Positions 56,409-64,000 of a stretch of DNA of 64,000 bases are shown piece by piece; positions within the stretch are counted from its first letter, which is position 1; each line of letters starts with the position of its first letter. The stretch covers positions 62,001 to 126,000 of the forward strand of contig CAWACX010000002.1 in the NCBI GenBank assembly GCA_963780755.1, in the 5' to 3' direction. A model generated the notes under the pieces. The model saw only the letters and a list, made by a program, of their open reading frames with translations. It searched no databases and was not told where the DNA came from. The position numbers and the translations under genes are program-made. The DNA is from JALYNX01 sp963780755. Lineage in GTDB: Bacteria > Actinomycetota > Acidimicrobiia > Spongiisociales > ZC4RG35.

Positions 56409-58201
56409 GACGCCTCCTCCGCCATCCTCCGGGCATCTTCCTCGTAGGCCTGGACCAAACGGGCATACCCGGGGGTGGTGGCCAAGAGCTCGTCGTGATT
56501 CCCGTGGGCCACGACTCGGCGCTCGTCGACATAGACCACCTCGTCGGCCAGGCGGATCGAGGCCGGGCGATAGGCGACCACCACGATCGTCGAGGGGAGC
56601 TCAGCCGTGCGCAAGCTGCGCAGAATCTCGGCCTCGACGGACGGATCGACCGCCGAAGTGGCGTCGTCGAGGATCAGGACACGGGGCTTGCGGATAAGGG
56701 CCCGGGCCAATGCGATCCTCTGTCGCTGACCCCCGGACAGGGTCGTCCCCCGCTCTCCGAGTTGGGTTTCGAACCCGTTGGGCAGGGCGGATATGAAGGC
56801 GTCGGCCCCCGCCAGCCGGGCCGCATTCCGGACCTCGGTCTCGGAGAATTCCTGGCCCAGGGTGATGTTGCCGCGGACGGTATCGTCGAAGAGGAAGGCC
56901 TCCTGGGTGACATACGACACCTCTTTGGGCAGCTCGGACGGCCCGAATGAGCGCAGATCCTGGCCATCGATGTGGATCGCACCCTGTGCCGGGTCCCAGA
57001 GCCGGGCCATCAGCAGCGTGAGCGTCGACTTGCCGGAGGCGGTGGGACCGACGACAGCCAGAGTGGTCCCAGCCGTGAGGTGGAGGTCGAGCCCATCGAG
57101 GACCGGTGCGGTGTCGTCGTAGGCGAAAGACACGGTCTGCCCGCGGATCGGGGCCGCGCCTGCATCGGGCCGGGCGAGGGCCTCCCCGTACTCCATGAAC
57201 TCGTCAGCTTCGAACACCCCCTCCACCCGCCTCCAACCCGCGAGGCTGCCAGCCAGGTCCCAGAGCACGAAACCGATGAGCTGGATCGGAAAGGCCAGCA
57301 ACGACAGCAAGTAGGCGACGGTGACGATCTCACCCGGGGTCACATCCCCCTGTCCCACGAGGTAGGCACCAACGGCGAGCAACGAGATGATTAGCGCCTG
57401 CGGGAGGGCGCGGATCACCGCCTGGTACGACGCCCAGGTCGAGTTCACCTTGATCAGCCGGTCTCGAAGCAAGTCGGATGCGACGCCGAAATGATCGGCG
57501 ACGAAGTCCTCCCGTCCCAGGGACTTCACGGTGAGGGCGCCGTCGAAAGACTCATGGGCGACTGAAGCGACGTCGCCGCGGGAGGCTTGGACCCTTTCCC
57601 AAAGCTCGAAGGTCACCCAGCTTCCCTTGATGTCGATGACGGCAATAACGATCAGCCCGACAGTGGCCCCGAGCCCGAGCCAGGGATCGATGGCCGTGAT
57701 CATCACGATCGTTCCCACCAGGAGCAGCGAGACCCCGGTCGCGTAGGGCAGCGGCCCGAGGACGCCGGTCCCCTGGTCGACGTCGGCGTCGGCCACGGCG
57801 AGCAGGTCGCCGATCGACTGCCGGTTGAGCCAGGACATGCGCAGGGAGAGCTGGTGCTCGAGGAGCTGGTTGCGCAGGTCGCGGCGTGTGGAGAACTGAA
57901 GCCAGCCGGCCGCGGTGCGCCGGAGGACGATCCCGCCGGCCTTGATCACCGCCACGGCGAGGATGGCGGCAACCGCGGGAAGGACCAGGCCCTCGGGGGG
58001 TACCCCTTTGTCGAGCACCGGGATGATCAACTCATCCGTGACCCGGCCGATGACCCACGCCGAAGCGATGATGGCCCCGGCGAACACGGCGGCGCCGAAC
58101 ACGGCCAGCCCGAAGGCCGCCGGGTGCCCTTTGACGAAACGCCAAATGAGGCTGATTCCGTCGCGGAGCACCAACCAAGGGGTGTTTTTCTCGGAGGGCA
58201 T
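56405..58201 (-). CDS. Heterodimeric ABC exporter, degenerate-site subunit
   Basis: A ~598-residue ABC exporter half. The ATPase domain has Walker A GPTASGKSTLTLL, signature LSGGQRQRIALARAL, but Walker B reads VLILDDATSAVD, with Asp where the catalytic Glu should be, and a non-canonical H-loop (VAYRPASI). This is the non-catalytic nucleotide site known in heterodimeric exporters (BmrC/D, TM287/288 type). I use ATG 58201 (MPSEKNTPWLVL); a TTG six codons upstream is possible. It is the first gene of the pair. Confidence 0.9.
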   Translation of the reverse strand: MPSEKNTPWLVLRDGISLIWRFVKGHPAAFGLAVFGAAVFAGAIIASAWVIGRVTDELIIPVLDKGVPPEGLVLPAVAAILAVAVIKAGGIVLRRTAAGWLQFSTRRDLRNQLLEHQLSLRMSWLNRQSIGDLLAVADADVDQGTGVLGPLPYATGVSLLLVGTIVMITAIDPWLGLGATVGLIVIAVIDIKGSWVTFELWERVQASRGDVASVAHESFDGALTVKSLGREDFVADHFGVASDLLRDRLIKVNSTWASYQAVIRALPQALIISLLAVGAYLVGQGDVTPGEIVTVAYLLSLLAFPIQLIGFVLWDLAGSLAGWRRVEGVFEADEFMEYGEALARPDAGAAPIRGQTVSFAYDDTAPVLDGLDLHLTAGTTLAVVGPTASGKSTLTLLMARLWDPAQGAIHIDGQDLRSFGPSELPKEVSYVTQEAFLFDDTVRGNITLGQEFSETEVRNAARLAGADAFISALPNGFETQLGERGTTLSGGQRQRIALARALIRKPRVLILDDATSAVDPSVEAEILRSLRTAELPSTIVVVAYRPASIRLADEVVYVDERRVVAHGNHDELLATTPGYARLVQAYEEDARRMAEEAS

Positions 58202-58317
58202 GGATCTCGAACCTGACAACCGGTTACGGCGCCCAGACCTTCCATGGTCGGGCCCGGCCGGATTCGAGAGTGTACGACCCGGGGCGATGATCCCCGGCCG
58301 AATAAGTTTCCTCCCCC

Positions 58318-58366
58318 AGGAGCGAAGCGACGTTGGGGAAGGTGGCCCGGAGGGCCGGAGGGGGTC
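58318..58366. repeat. REP-like GC-rich hairpin after the sigma factor gene
   Basis: Immediately after the sigma factor stop (minus strand) are paired GC-rich arms, GGCCCTCC-GGGCC and CCTCCCCCA...TGGGGAAGG around GAGCGAAGCG, similar in style to the module at 13.2-13.35 kb. It probably terminates the sigma gene transcript. The two modules share the GAGCGaaGCG-like core. Confidence 0.5.
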
Positions 58367-59353
58367 CTAGACCAGGTCGGCCTCGCGGATCCCGAAGGAG
58401 GGATGGCGGAGACGGCACAGGGCCAGCTTCTCCAGCTGGCGGATCCGCTCCCGGGTCAGATTGAACTCGTCACCGATCTCCTCCAGCGTGCGGGGCACGC
58501 CGTCGTAGAACCCGTAGCGCAAAGCCAGGATCCGGCCCTCACGCTCGGGGAGGCGCTCGATGGAGATGCGGAGCGAGTTGGCGACATCCATCTCCTCGGT
58601 CATCTGCACCGGATCGGCCGCGTCCTCGTCCTCGATGAAGTCACCGAGTTGGGCACCGTCCTCGCCGATGGGCTGCTCCAGCGAGACGGTGTCGGCGACA
58701 CTCAGCGCTAGCTCCACCTTGTCGGCGGTGACGCCTGCCTCCTCGGCGATCTCTTCCGGCCTCGGGTCGCGACCCAGCTCGGCCTTCAACGAGGCCTGGG
58801 CGGCGCGCACCGCAGCGAGGGTGTCATGGAGGTGGACAGGGATCCGAACCGTCCGCGACTTGTCGGCGATGGCTCTGGTGATCGCCTGACGGATCCACCA
58901 GGTCGCATATGTCGAGAACTTGAAGCCCTTGCGCCAGTCGAACTTCTCGACGGCGCGGATCAGGCCAAGGTTGCCCTCCTGGATCAGGTCGAGGAAGTCG
59001 ATCCCTGAGGTGTTGGCATAACGCCTGGCGTTGGCGACGACGAGGCGGAGGTTGGCGGTGAGGAAGTCGTCCTTGGCCTGCGCCCCGCGGCGGGCCAGTC
59101 GGCGCAACTCCATCTCTTCGCGCTTCCCGCTGTACTCGCCCTTCTCCAGCTTCTCGGCGGCTTCCTCGCCGGATTCGATCTTCTGGGCCAGCTCCACTTC
59201 CTGCTCGGCGGTGAGCAGGTCGTATTCGCCGATAGCCGTCAGATACTGGGAGACCAGGTCCGTGGTGAGGCGGCCGCGCTCGTCTGTCAGCTTCGAGTGA
59301 AGCCGGGGACGCGGTTTCTCGGTTTTGTCTGTACGCGTTTCAGCAGCAGCCAT
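58367..59353 (-). CDS. RpoD/SigA-type RNA polymerase sigma factor
   Basis: A 328-residue sigma-70. Region 1.2 (TTDLVSQYLTAIGEYDLLTAEQEVELAQKIE), regions 2.1-2.4 (FLTANLRLVVANARRYANTSGIDFLDLIQEGNLGLIRAVEKFDWRKGFKFSTYATWWIRQAI), region 3 (TVRIPVHLHDTLAAVRAAQ) and region 4 (LRYGFYDGVPRTLEEIGDEFNLTRERIRQLEKLALCRLRHP) are complete. It lacks a long region 1.1, so it could be the primary sigma in short form or a group 2 (SigB-like) sigma. No anti-sigma gene is adjacent. Confidence 0.9.
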   Translation of the reverse strand: MAAAETRTDKTEKPRPRLHSKLTDERGRLTTDLVSQYLTAIGEYDLLTAEQEVELAQKIESGEEAAEKLEKGEYSGKREEMELRRLARRGAQAKDDFLTANLRLVVANARRYANTSGIDFLDLIQEGNLGLIRAVEKFDWRKGFKFSTYATWWIRQAITRAIADKSRTVRIPVHLHDTLAAVRAAQASLKAELGRDPRPEEIAEEAGVTADKVELALSVADTVSLEQPIGEDGAQLGDFIEDEDAADPVQMTEEMDVANSLRISIERLPEREGRILALRYGFYDGVPRTLEEIGDEFNLTRERIRQLEKLALCRLRHPSFGIREADLV

Positions 59354-59497
59354 AAAGTTCTAAGTCCTCCAGGGGCCCGTGGGCAGGGAATCGTGTGTTC
59401 CCCGGGCCGACCAACTATGACACAAGACGGGCGTTTTGTGAACCCCCCTCTTTTCCACATGGTTAGACGTGCTGGTTGTTGACATAGTTCCCACCTG

Positions 59498-60193
59498 TCA
59501 CACCTCTTCGACGAACTGGAGGATCCTCATCCCTTCTGAGTCCTCGAGGTCGAGCTCTCTCCCGCTGCGACCCACCGACAACCGGTGGGAGGCCACCCGG
59601 GGCAGCCAACCCAGATACAGCGCTTCCTGCTCCATAACCGGCTCCGGGCACATCATCCTGGTGCCGCCGGCAACTCCGATCTCCAAACGATCAGGGCCGA
59701 TGTCGTAGGCGGCGGTGTAGCGGTTGCACCCCGAGTTACCGGAGAGCCTTCCGTCATCGTCGAATTGGAGAGTGACCAACACATCTCCCAACACAGATGT
59801 AAACCCGCTCCCACCGTCGTGAATTCCCCTCAAGACCCAGGTCACGCCACGTATCTCCTCATCGACCCGAGCCAGGCGCAACAGCACCTGATCGCCGTCT
59901 CGGACTTCGAGTCGGTCTCCCACGACTACCTGGCTCTTCGCCCTCTCCAGTAGGGCGAGAAAGGCGTCCTCCTGGGCCATGACCTCAGGAGGGCCGGCCA
60001 TCATCGTCCGGCCCAAGGGACCGATGACGCCGTCTTCGTCGACGCGTCCGAACAACCGATTGCAGCCCCCGAAGCCTGACACCGACCCGTCCCCGCCGAT
60101 CTCGAGAGTGACATTCGTGCCGGCGATCAGTGGCCCCAGTCCCTCTGGGCCGGCGAGCTCTACGACCACCCACTTGCCGGCTGCGGTCACCAC
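59498..60193 (-). CDS. Protein with two META (HslJ-like) domains
   Basis: A 231-residue protein with two META domains in tandem. The first has KWVVVELAGPEG, VTLEIGGDGSVSGFGGCNRLFG; the second VTWVLRGI, VTLQFDDDGRLSGNSGCNRYTAAYDI and MMCPEPVMEQEALYLGWL. META/HslJ domains bind ligands or influence heat-shock proteases and are usually exported; no signal peptide is seen here, since the frame begins right after the phosphatase stop. I use the GTG at 60193, with GGAG seven bases before it. Confidence 0.8.
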   Translation of the reverse strand: MVTAAGKWVVVELAGPEGLGPLIAGTNVTLEIGGDGSVSGFGGCNRLFGRVDEDGVIGPLGRTMMAGPPEVMAQEDAFLALLERAKSQVVVGDRLEVRDGDQVLLRLARVDEEIRGVTWVLRGIHDGGSGFTSVLGDVLVTLQFDDDGRLSGNSGCNRYTAAYDIGPDRLEIGVAGGTRMMCPEPVMEQEALYLGWLPRVASHRLSVGRSGRELDLEDSEGMRILQFVEEV

Positions 60194-60194
60194 G

Positions 60195-60713
60195 TCATGC
60201 TCCGTCGTCCTGGTCCCACTCCGATCCGAAGAACATGCGAGGGTTGATCGCGAACCGGACCCAGCCTCTGGCCTGGTCCAGGCCATGCCAATGGTCGGCA
60301 AGGAGATCGATGGCGACCACCGCCCCGGTCCGCATTTCCAACCGGCCGCCGCTGATCCGCTCGGCGAGCATGGACCATGTCGGTTCGTGCCCGACGAGCA
60401 TGATCCGCTCCTCGTCACCGGCCTGCTTCTCCGTCGCCGTGAGCACACTGTCGGGCCCGGTGCCATAGAAGTCGGGCACGACCTGCAGCGGGCAGTCCCA
60501 TCCGCCGGCACGCGCCGCTTCCTCCGCCGTGGTCCGGGCGCGCATGGCCGAGGAGGTGAGCACGAGGTCGGGGACTTCCGCCCACGCCGAGAGCACCCGT
60601 CCCATCACCGTCGCGCTGCGGTGCCCGCGAGATGCAAGGGGGCGGTCGTGGTCCGATCCATACGAGGCGTCCCAATCTGATTTCGCATGCCGCATGAGCA
60701 GGATGGTCTTCAC
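60195..60713 (-). CDS. SixA-type histidine phosphatase
   Basis: A 172-residue histidine phosphatase: LLMRHAKSDWDASYGSDHDRPLASRGHRSA (RHG motif as RHA), VLTSSAMRARTTAEEAA and IMLVGHEPTWSMLAERI. SixA removes phosphate from phosphohistidine of HPt or PTS proteins; the partner here is unknown. It overlaps the META gene start region on the same strand and diverges from lysE. Confidence 0.85.
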   Translation of the reverse strand: MKTILLMRHAKSDWDASYGSDHDRPLASRGHRSATVMGRVLSAWAEVPDLVLTSSAMRARTTAEEAARAGGWDCPLQVVPDFYGTGPDSVLTATEKQAGDEERIMLVGHEPTWSMLAERISGGRLEMRTGAVVAIDLLADHWHGLDQARGWVRFAINPRMFFGSEWDQDDGA

Positions 60714-60771
60714 CGCTTCCAGCCTACGAAATCCGGGCTGTCGAGGTTCGGGCTCGCCCTAGCCTGACCCC

Positions 60772-61407
60772 GTGCCGGAGCCCACCACCCTCCTCGTCTT
60801 TCTCGGCGCCTGCTTGCTCCTGTTCGTGATACCGGGGCCTGCGGTGCTCTACGTCGTCACCCGCAGCGTCACCCAGGGCCGGCGGGCCGGATTGATCTCG
60901 GTGCTTGGCATCCACCTCGGAAGCCTGGTCCACATCGCCGCCGCGATCGCCGGGCTCAGCGCGCTGATCGCCGCCTCGGCGACGGCGTTTGCCGCCATCA
61001 AGTGGGCCGGGGTCGGCTATCTCCTCTACCTCGCGGTGTCCACGTTTCGTTCCGCGGGTCGTGACCAGGAAGTAGAACTGATAGAGCCGATGTCTGAGCG
61101 ACGAATCTTCTGGCAGGGGGCGGTGGTCAACATCCTCAATCCCAAGACTGCCCTCTTCTTCCTTGCCTTCGTGCCTCAGTTCGTGGACCCGGCACTGGGC
61201 AGCACCACCTTGCAGTTGGTCGTGCTGGGAGCCGTCTTCGTGATCGCGGGGATGATCAGCGACGGGACCTATGCGCTGTTGGCGGGCGCGGCCGGAAATC
61301 GATTCATGCGCAACGACTCCTGGCGCCGGGCTCAGGGATACGTGGCGGGAACCATCTACCTCGGCCTCGGGGTTGCCGCCGCTCTCACTGGCCGCTCCAG
61401 CGAATAG
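60772..61407 (+). CDS. LysE family translocator
   Basis: A 211-residue membrane protein with about six helices, LLVFLGACLLLFVIPGPAVLYVVTRSVTQGRRAGLISVLGIHLGS being the LysE/RhtB signature, and GAVVNILNPKTALFFLAFVPQFVD. It would export amino acids or related metabolites; cargo unknown. A GTG start at 60772 is used. Confidence 0.9.
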   Translation: MPEPTTLLVFLGACLLLFVIPGPAVLYVVTRSVTQGRRAGLISVLGIHLGSLVHIAAAIAGLSALIAASATAFAAIKWAGVGYLLYLAVSTFRSAGRDQEVELIEPMSERRIFWQGAVVNILNPKTALFFLAFVPQFVDPALGSTTLQLVVLGAVFVIAGMISDGTYALLAGAAGNRFMRNDSWRRAQGYVAGTIYLGLGVAAALTGRSSE

Positions 61408-61415
61408 CCGAGGCG

Positions 61416-62069
61416 TCAGACGGCGAGCCGGGCTGCGGTGGTGAAGATCCTGGGGTCGGGATAGTCCTCGCAGTAGTTGTAGGGGTAGGCGACCCTGATC
61501 AACCCGTCGCTACCGACCACGAACTCGCCGGCCTGCATCCAGGGGTCGTCTACCAGCGGCCGACCCAGCGCACGGCGCGATTCCTGGAATGCGACTCCGG
61601 TCTCCTCGGCGAGATCGCAGAACTCGTCCGGAGCGTCGTAGAGGACCTGTTCCCGGGACCAGTGCCCCAGCCCAAAGGCCCGATGCGTGGAGTAATCGGG
61701 GTCGGCGAGCATGGGCACGGGAATCCCGTACTTCTCCTTGTAAAGGGCCACACGCTCCCGATCACCAGGGGCCACCACCACGACTTCGAGCCCGGCGTCC
61801 AGGTATCCCCGAATGTCGGCTTTGAGCCGCTCAGCTCGCTCCAACCCGCAGCCGCATCCCAGGTGACGCCACAGGATCACCAGAGCCGGCTTCTCCGCCC
61901 AATGCGAGCCGAGCCTCACCGCCGACCCGTCCTCCGCGATCAGCTCCAAGTCGGGGGCGGAGTCGCCGCGACGCAACGGGTTGCCGGGAAGGGTCGGGCC
62001 CTCGAGCCAATGCTGGAGCCAGCGTTGCTCGGCGTTCGAATACAGCTCACGGATGTCACCTTCGCTCAT
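61416..62069 (-). CDS. AhpC/TSA-type redoxin-domain protein
   Basis: A ~217-residue thioredoxin-fold protein of the AhpC/TSA_2 type: GDSAPDLELIAEDGSAVRLGSHWAEKPALVILWRHLGCGCGLERAERLK, with a CxC site (CGC) at the usual catalytic spot, ADPDYSTHRAFGLGH and VVGSDGLIRVAYPYNY. It probably reduces peroxides or disulfides. Start ATG 62069 (MSEGDIRELY) or GTG 62096; neither has a clear Shine-Dalgarno. Convergent with lysE, divergent from the DUF255 gene. Confidence 0.8.
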   Translation of the reverse strand: MSEGDIRELYSNAEQRWLQHWLEGPTLPGNPLRRGDSAPDLELIAEDGSAVRLGSHWAEKPALVILWRHLGCGCGLERAERLKADIRGYLDAGLEVVVVAPGDRERVALYKEKYGIPVPMLADPDYSTHRAFGLGHWSREQVLYDAPDEFCDLAEETGVAFQESRRALGRPLVDDPWMQAGEFVVGSDGLIRVAYPYNYCEDYPDPRIFTTAARLAV

Positions 62070-62127
62070 GTCACGAACGTAACCGAGCCAGGTCACCCAT
62101 AATTCCTGGCGCAGGTACGGTCACGGT

Positions 62128-64000
62128 GTGCCCAACCGCCTCGCTGATGCCACCTCGCCGTACCTCCTCCAGCACAAGGACAATCCCGTGCACTGGCAGG
62201 AGTGGGGCGACGACGCGTTTGCCGACGCGAAGGCCCGGGACCAGCCGGTATTGCTCAGCGTCGGCTACTCGGCCTGCCATTGGTGCCATGTGATGGCCCA
62301 CGAGTCCTTCGAGGACCAGGAGACGGCCGCAGAGATGAACCGCCTCTTCGTCAACGTCAAGGTCGACCGCGAGGAACGGCCCGACGTCGACTCGGTCTAC
62401 ATGGAAGCCGTCCAGACGATGACAGGCCGCGGGGGATGGCCGATGACGGTGTGGCTGACACCCGATGGGGAGCCATTCTTCGCGGGGACCTATTTCCCTC
62501 CCGATGACCGGCAGGGGATGCCCTCCTTCAAGCGGGTCATGGCCGCAGTCTCCGATGCCTGGGTCAACCGTCGCAGCGAGGTGCTGGAGCAGTCCGGGCG
62601 GCTGATGGAGGCGATAAGCCGGGAGATGCCCATTGCCGAAGACCTCCCCGGTGTGGAGGCCCTGGCTGAGGCCCACCGCAACATCGCAGCTTCGTTCGAT
62701 CCGATCAACGGTGGTTTCGGCAACGCCCCCAAGTTTCCGCAACAGCCGATCCTGGAGTTCCTGCTCCGAACCCACGGCGAGCCGTGGGGCGAGCGGGGAG
62801 GGGAGATGCTGCGCCGGACTCTGCACGAGATGGCGGACGGCGGGATCCACGATCAGCTCGGAGGCGGGTTCGCCCGCTACTCGGTGGACAACCAGTGGCT
62901 GGTCCCTCATTTCGAGAAGATGCTCTACGACAACGCCCAGCTGGCCCGGATCTACCTCTGGTCAGGCATCGAGCTCGACGAGCCCCGCTTCATCGAGGTC
63001 GCCCGCTCCACCCTCGACTACCTGCTCGCCGACCTCCACCATCCCGACGGCGGCTTCTACTCGGCGGAAGACGCCGACTCTGAGGGTGTCGAGGGCAAGT
63101 TCTACGTGTGGTCCCTCGGCGACCTGACCGAGGTGCTCGGCGAGGAGGACGCGACCGAGGCTGCCCGGTTCTTCGGTGCTTCACGGCATGGCAACTTCGA
63201 GGGCTCCAACATCCTCTACCGCCCGACCCGCGAGCCCATGACCGACCGCATGGCGGCGATCAGAGACCGGCTCCTCGAGGCCCGTGCGGCGCGGGTGCGG
63301 CCCGGCCTCGACGACAAGGTGGTCGCCTCGTGGAACGGCCTGGCACTCCGGGCGATGGCCGAGGCCGGCGCCGCGCTATCCGACGAGCGATACCTGCAGG
63401 CAGCCATCCAAACCGGCGGCTTTCTCGTGGACAACCTGATCGCGGACGGGGTCGCAATGAGGTCCTGGCGGCAGGGCCAGGCGCGGGTGGCGGGGTTTCT
63501 CGAGGACTACGGCGGCCTCGCCGTTGGTCTCTTTGCCCTCTACGCCGCCACTGGCGAAGTGCGGTGGTACGAGGTGGGAGCGGAGCTGGCAAGCATCATC
63601 CCGACCCGGTTCGGCGCCCCGGAGGGAGGCCTCTTCGACACCGCACAGGACGCGGAGAAGCTGATCAAGCGACCCAGGGACCCGATCGACAACCCACTCC
63701 CCTCGGGCAACGCCATGGCCGCCGAAGCGCTCCTGATCCTTCACGGCTACACCGGGGCGGACAGGTGGCGCCAGTCGGCCATCGAGGCACTTGGGACCAC
63801 GGCTGCCCTAGTCGGGAGTTACCCGGCGATGGTGGGCCACCATCTCTCCACCCTGCACGCCATGAGCGGCCTTCGCGAACTGGCGGTGGTCGGCCCCGAC
63901 CCGGAGCCTCTCTCCGCCGTGTACTGGGAGCGGTTCCGACCTCACATGGCCTTCGCCTACTCCCGGAGTGAAGAGGACCGGGTACCACTCCTCCAAGGGC
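62128..64000 (+). CDS. DUF255 thioredoxin-domain protein (YyaL/SPATA20-like), partial at the window end
   Basis: The frame from GTG 62128 is open to base 64000 (624 codons) and continues beyond. The N-terminal thioredoxin-like domain (RLADATSPYLLQHKDNPVHW; GYSACHWCHVMAHESF with CxxC-type CHWC; REERPDVDSVYMEAVQTMTGRGGWPMTVWLTP) is followed by an (alpha/alpha)6-barrel-like part (FPQQPILEF; LHEMADGGIHDQLGGGFARYSVDNQWLVPHFEKMLYDNAQLA; DDKVVASWNGLALRAMAEAG). This is the YyaL/SSP411 family; its function is uncertain, perhaps redox or sugar-linked. Confidence 0.9.
   Translation, partial: MPNRLADATSPYLLQHKDNPVHWQEWGDDAFADAKARDQPVLLSVGYSACHWCHVMAHESFEDQETAAEMNRLFVNVKVDREERPDVDSVYMEAVQTMTGRGGWPMTVWLTPDGEPFFAGTYFPPDDRQGMPSFKRVMAAVSDAWVNRRSEVLEQSGRLMEAISREMPIAEDLPGVEALAEAHRNIAASFDPINGGFGNAPKFPQQPILEFLLRTHGEPWGERGGEMLRRTLHEMADGGIHDQLGGGFARYSVDNQWLVPHFEKMLYDNAQLARIYLWSGIELDEPRFIEVARSTLDYLLADLHHPDGGFYSAEDADSEGVEGKFYVWSLGDLTEVLGEEDATEAARFFGASRHGNFEGSNILYRPTREPMTDRMAAIRDRLLEARAARVRPGLDDKVVASWNGLALRAMAEAGAALSDERYLQAAIQTGGFLVDNLIADGVAMRSWRQGQARVAGFLEDYGGLAVGLFALYAATGEVRWYEVGAELASIIPTRFGAPEGGLFDTAQDAEKLIKRPRDPIDNPLPSGNAMAAEALLILHGYTGADRWRQSAIEALGTTAALVGSYPAMVGHHLSTLHAMSGLRELAVVGPDPEPLSAVYWERFRPHMAFAYSRSEEDRVPLLQG

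Noticed and set aside
59479..59484. TTGACA on the plus strand near the sigma factor gene
   Set aside because: No plus-strand gene follows, so it is likely chance.

Overview
The window is a high-GC, gene-dense stretch of an actinobacterial chromosome, most likely an uncultured Actinomycetota of the class Acidimicrobiia or a relative. The lineage call is inference. It rests on an RsrA-like zinc anti-sigma factor with its ECF sigma, F420-type (DUF385) and DUF2342 proteins, a MutT1-type Nudix-phosphatase fusion, cysteine-bearing SLH repeats, and gene order. The order recalls Mycobacterium tuberculosis Rv3596c-Rv3660c: clpC, lysS, panC, DUF2520, folK/B/P/E, ftsH, hpt, tilS, DUF2342, holB, topA, then a tad-like pilus cluster.

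Layout. 1-7.5 kb: end of a surface glycan-binding protein, a cytochrome P450, a BMP-type nucleoside ABC importer operon and a VUT/YhhQ transporter. 7.5-13.2 kb: acyltransferase, M15 peptidase, clpC and a polyprenyl diphosphate synthase. 13.4-25.5 kb: a long minus-strand housekeeping run (tilS, hpt, ftsH, folE, folP, a phosphatase-like protein, folB, a folK-methyltransferase fusion, DUF2520, panC, lysS). 25.5-31.3 kb: sigma/anti-sigma pair, tRNA-Thr(CGU), a PD-(D/E)XK endonuclease, holB, tmk and topA. 31.3-39.1 kb: phoH, DUF385, polX, ybaK and a tad-type pilus operon. 39-48.5 kb: ispD, an ArsR/MFS pair, HU, lipid and nucleotide salvage genes, hisC. 48.6-64 kb: an E1 alpha-beta fusion carrying a ParB-like N-terminus, LOG, MutT1-like, an SLH-anchored M15 peptidase, a heterodimeric ABC exporter, a sigma-70 factor, META, SixA, LysE, a redoxin and a DUF255 protein that runs off the end.

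The most unusual signals are: (1) a 2-oxoacid dehydrogenase E1 fusion whose first ~20 residues copy the ParA-contacting N-terminus of ParB; (2) a free-standing endonuclease whose Shine-Dalgarno lies in a perfect hairpin and whose stop codon lies inside tRNA-Thr, so tRNA maturation would destroy its reading frame; (3) a FolK-isoprenylcysteine-methyltransferase-like fusion and a phosphatase-like protein lacking its catalytic cysteine, both in the folate operon; (4) three intergenic tracts of 7- or 8-bp phased ACG-rich repeats. Seven minus-strand genes carry single-base frameshifts in GC-rich sequence, which looks more like assembly error than decay and should be checked first.

No gap longer than 150 bp lacks a gene, and no CRISPR array, rRNA, prophage or insertion sequence was seen.
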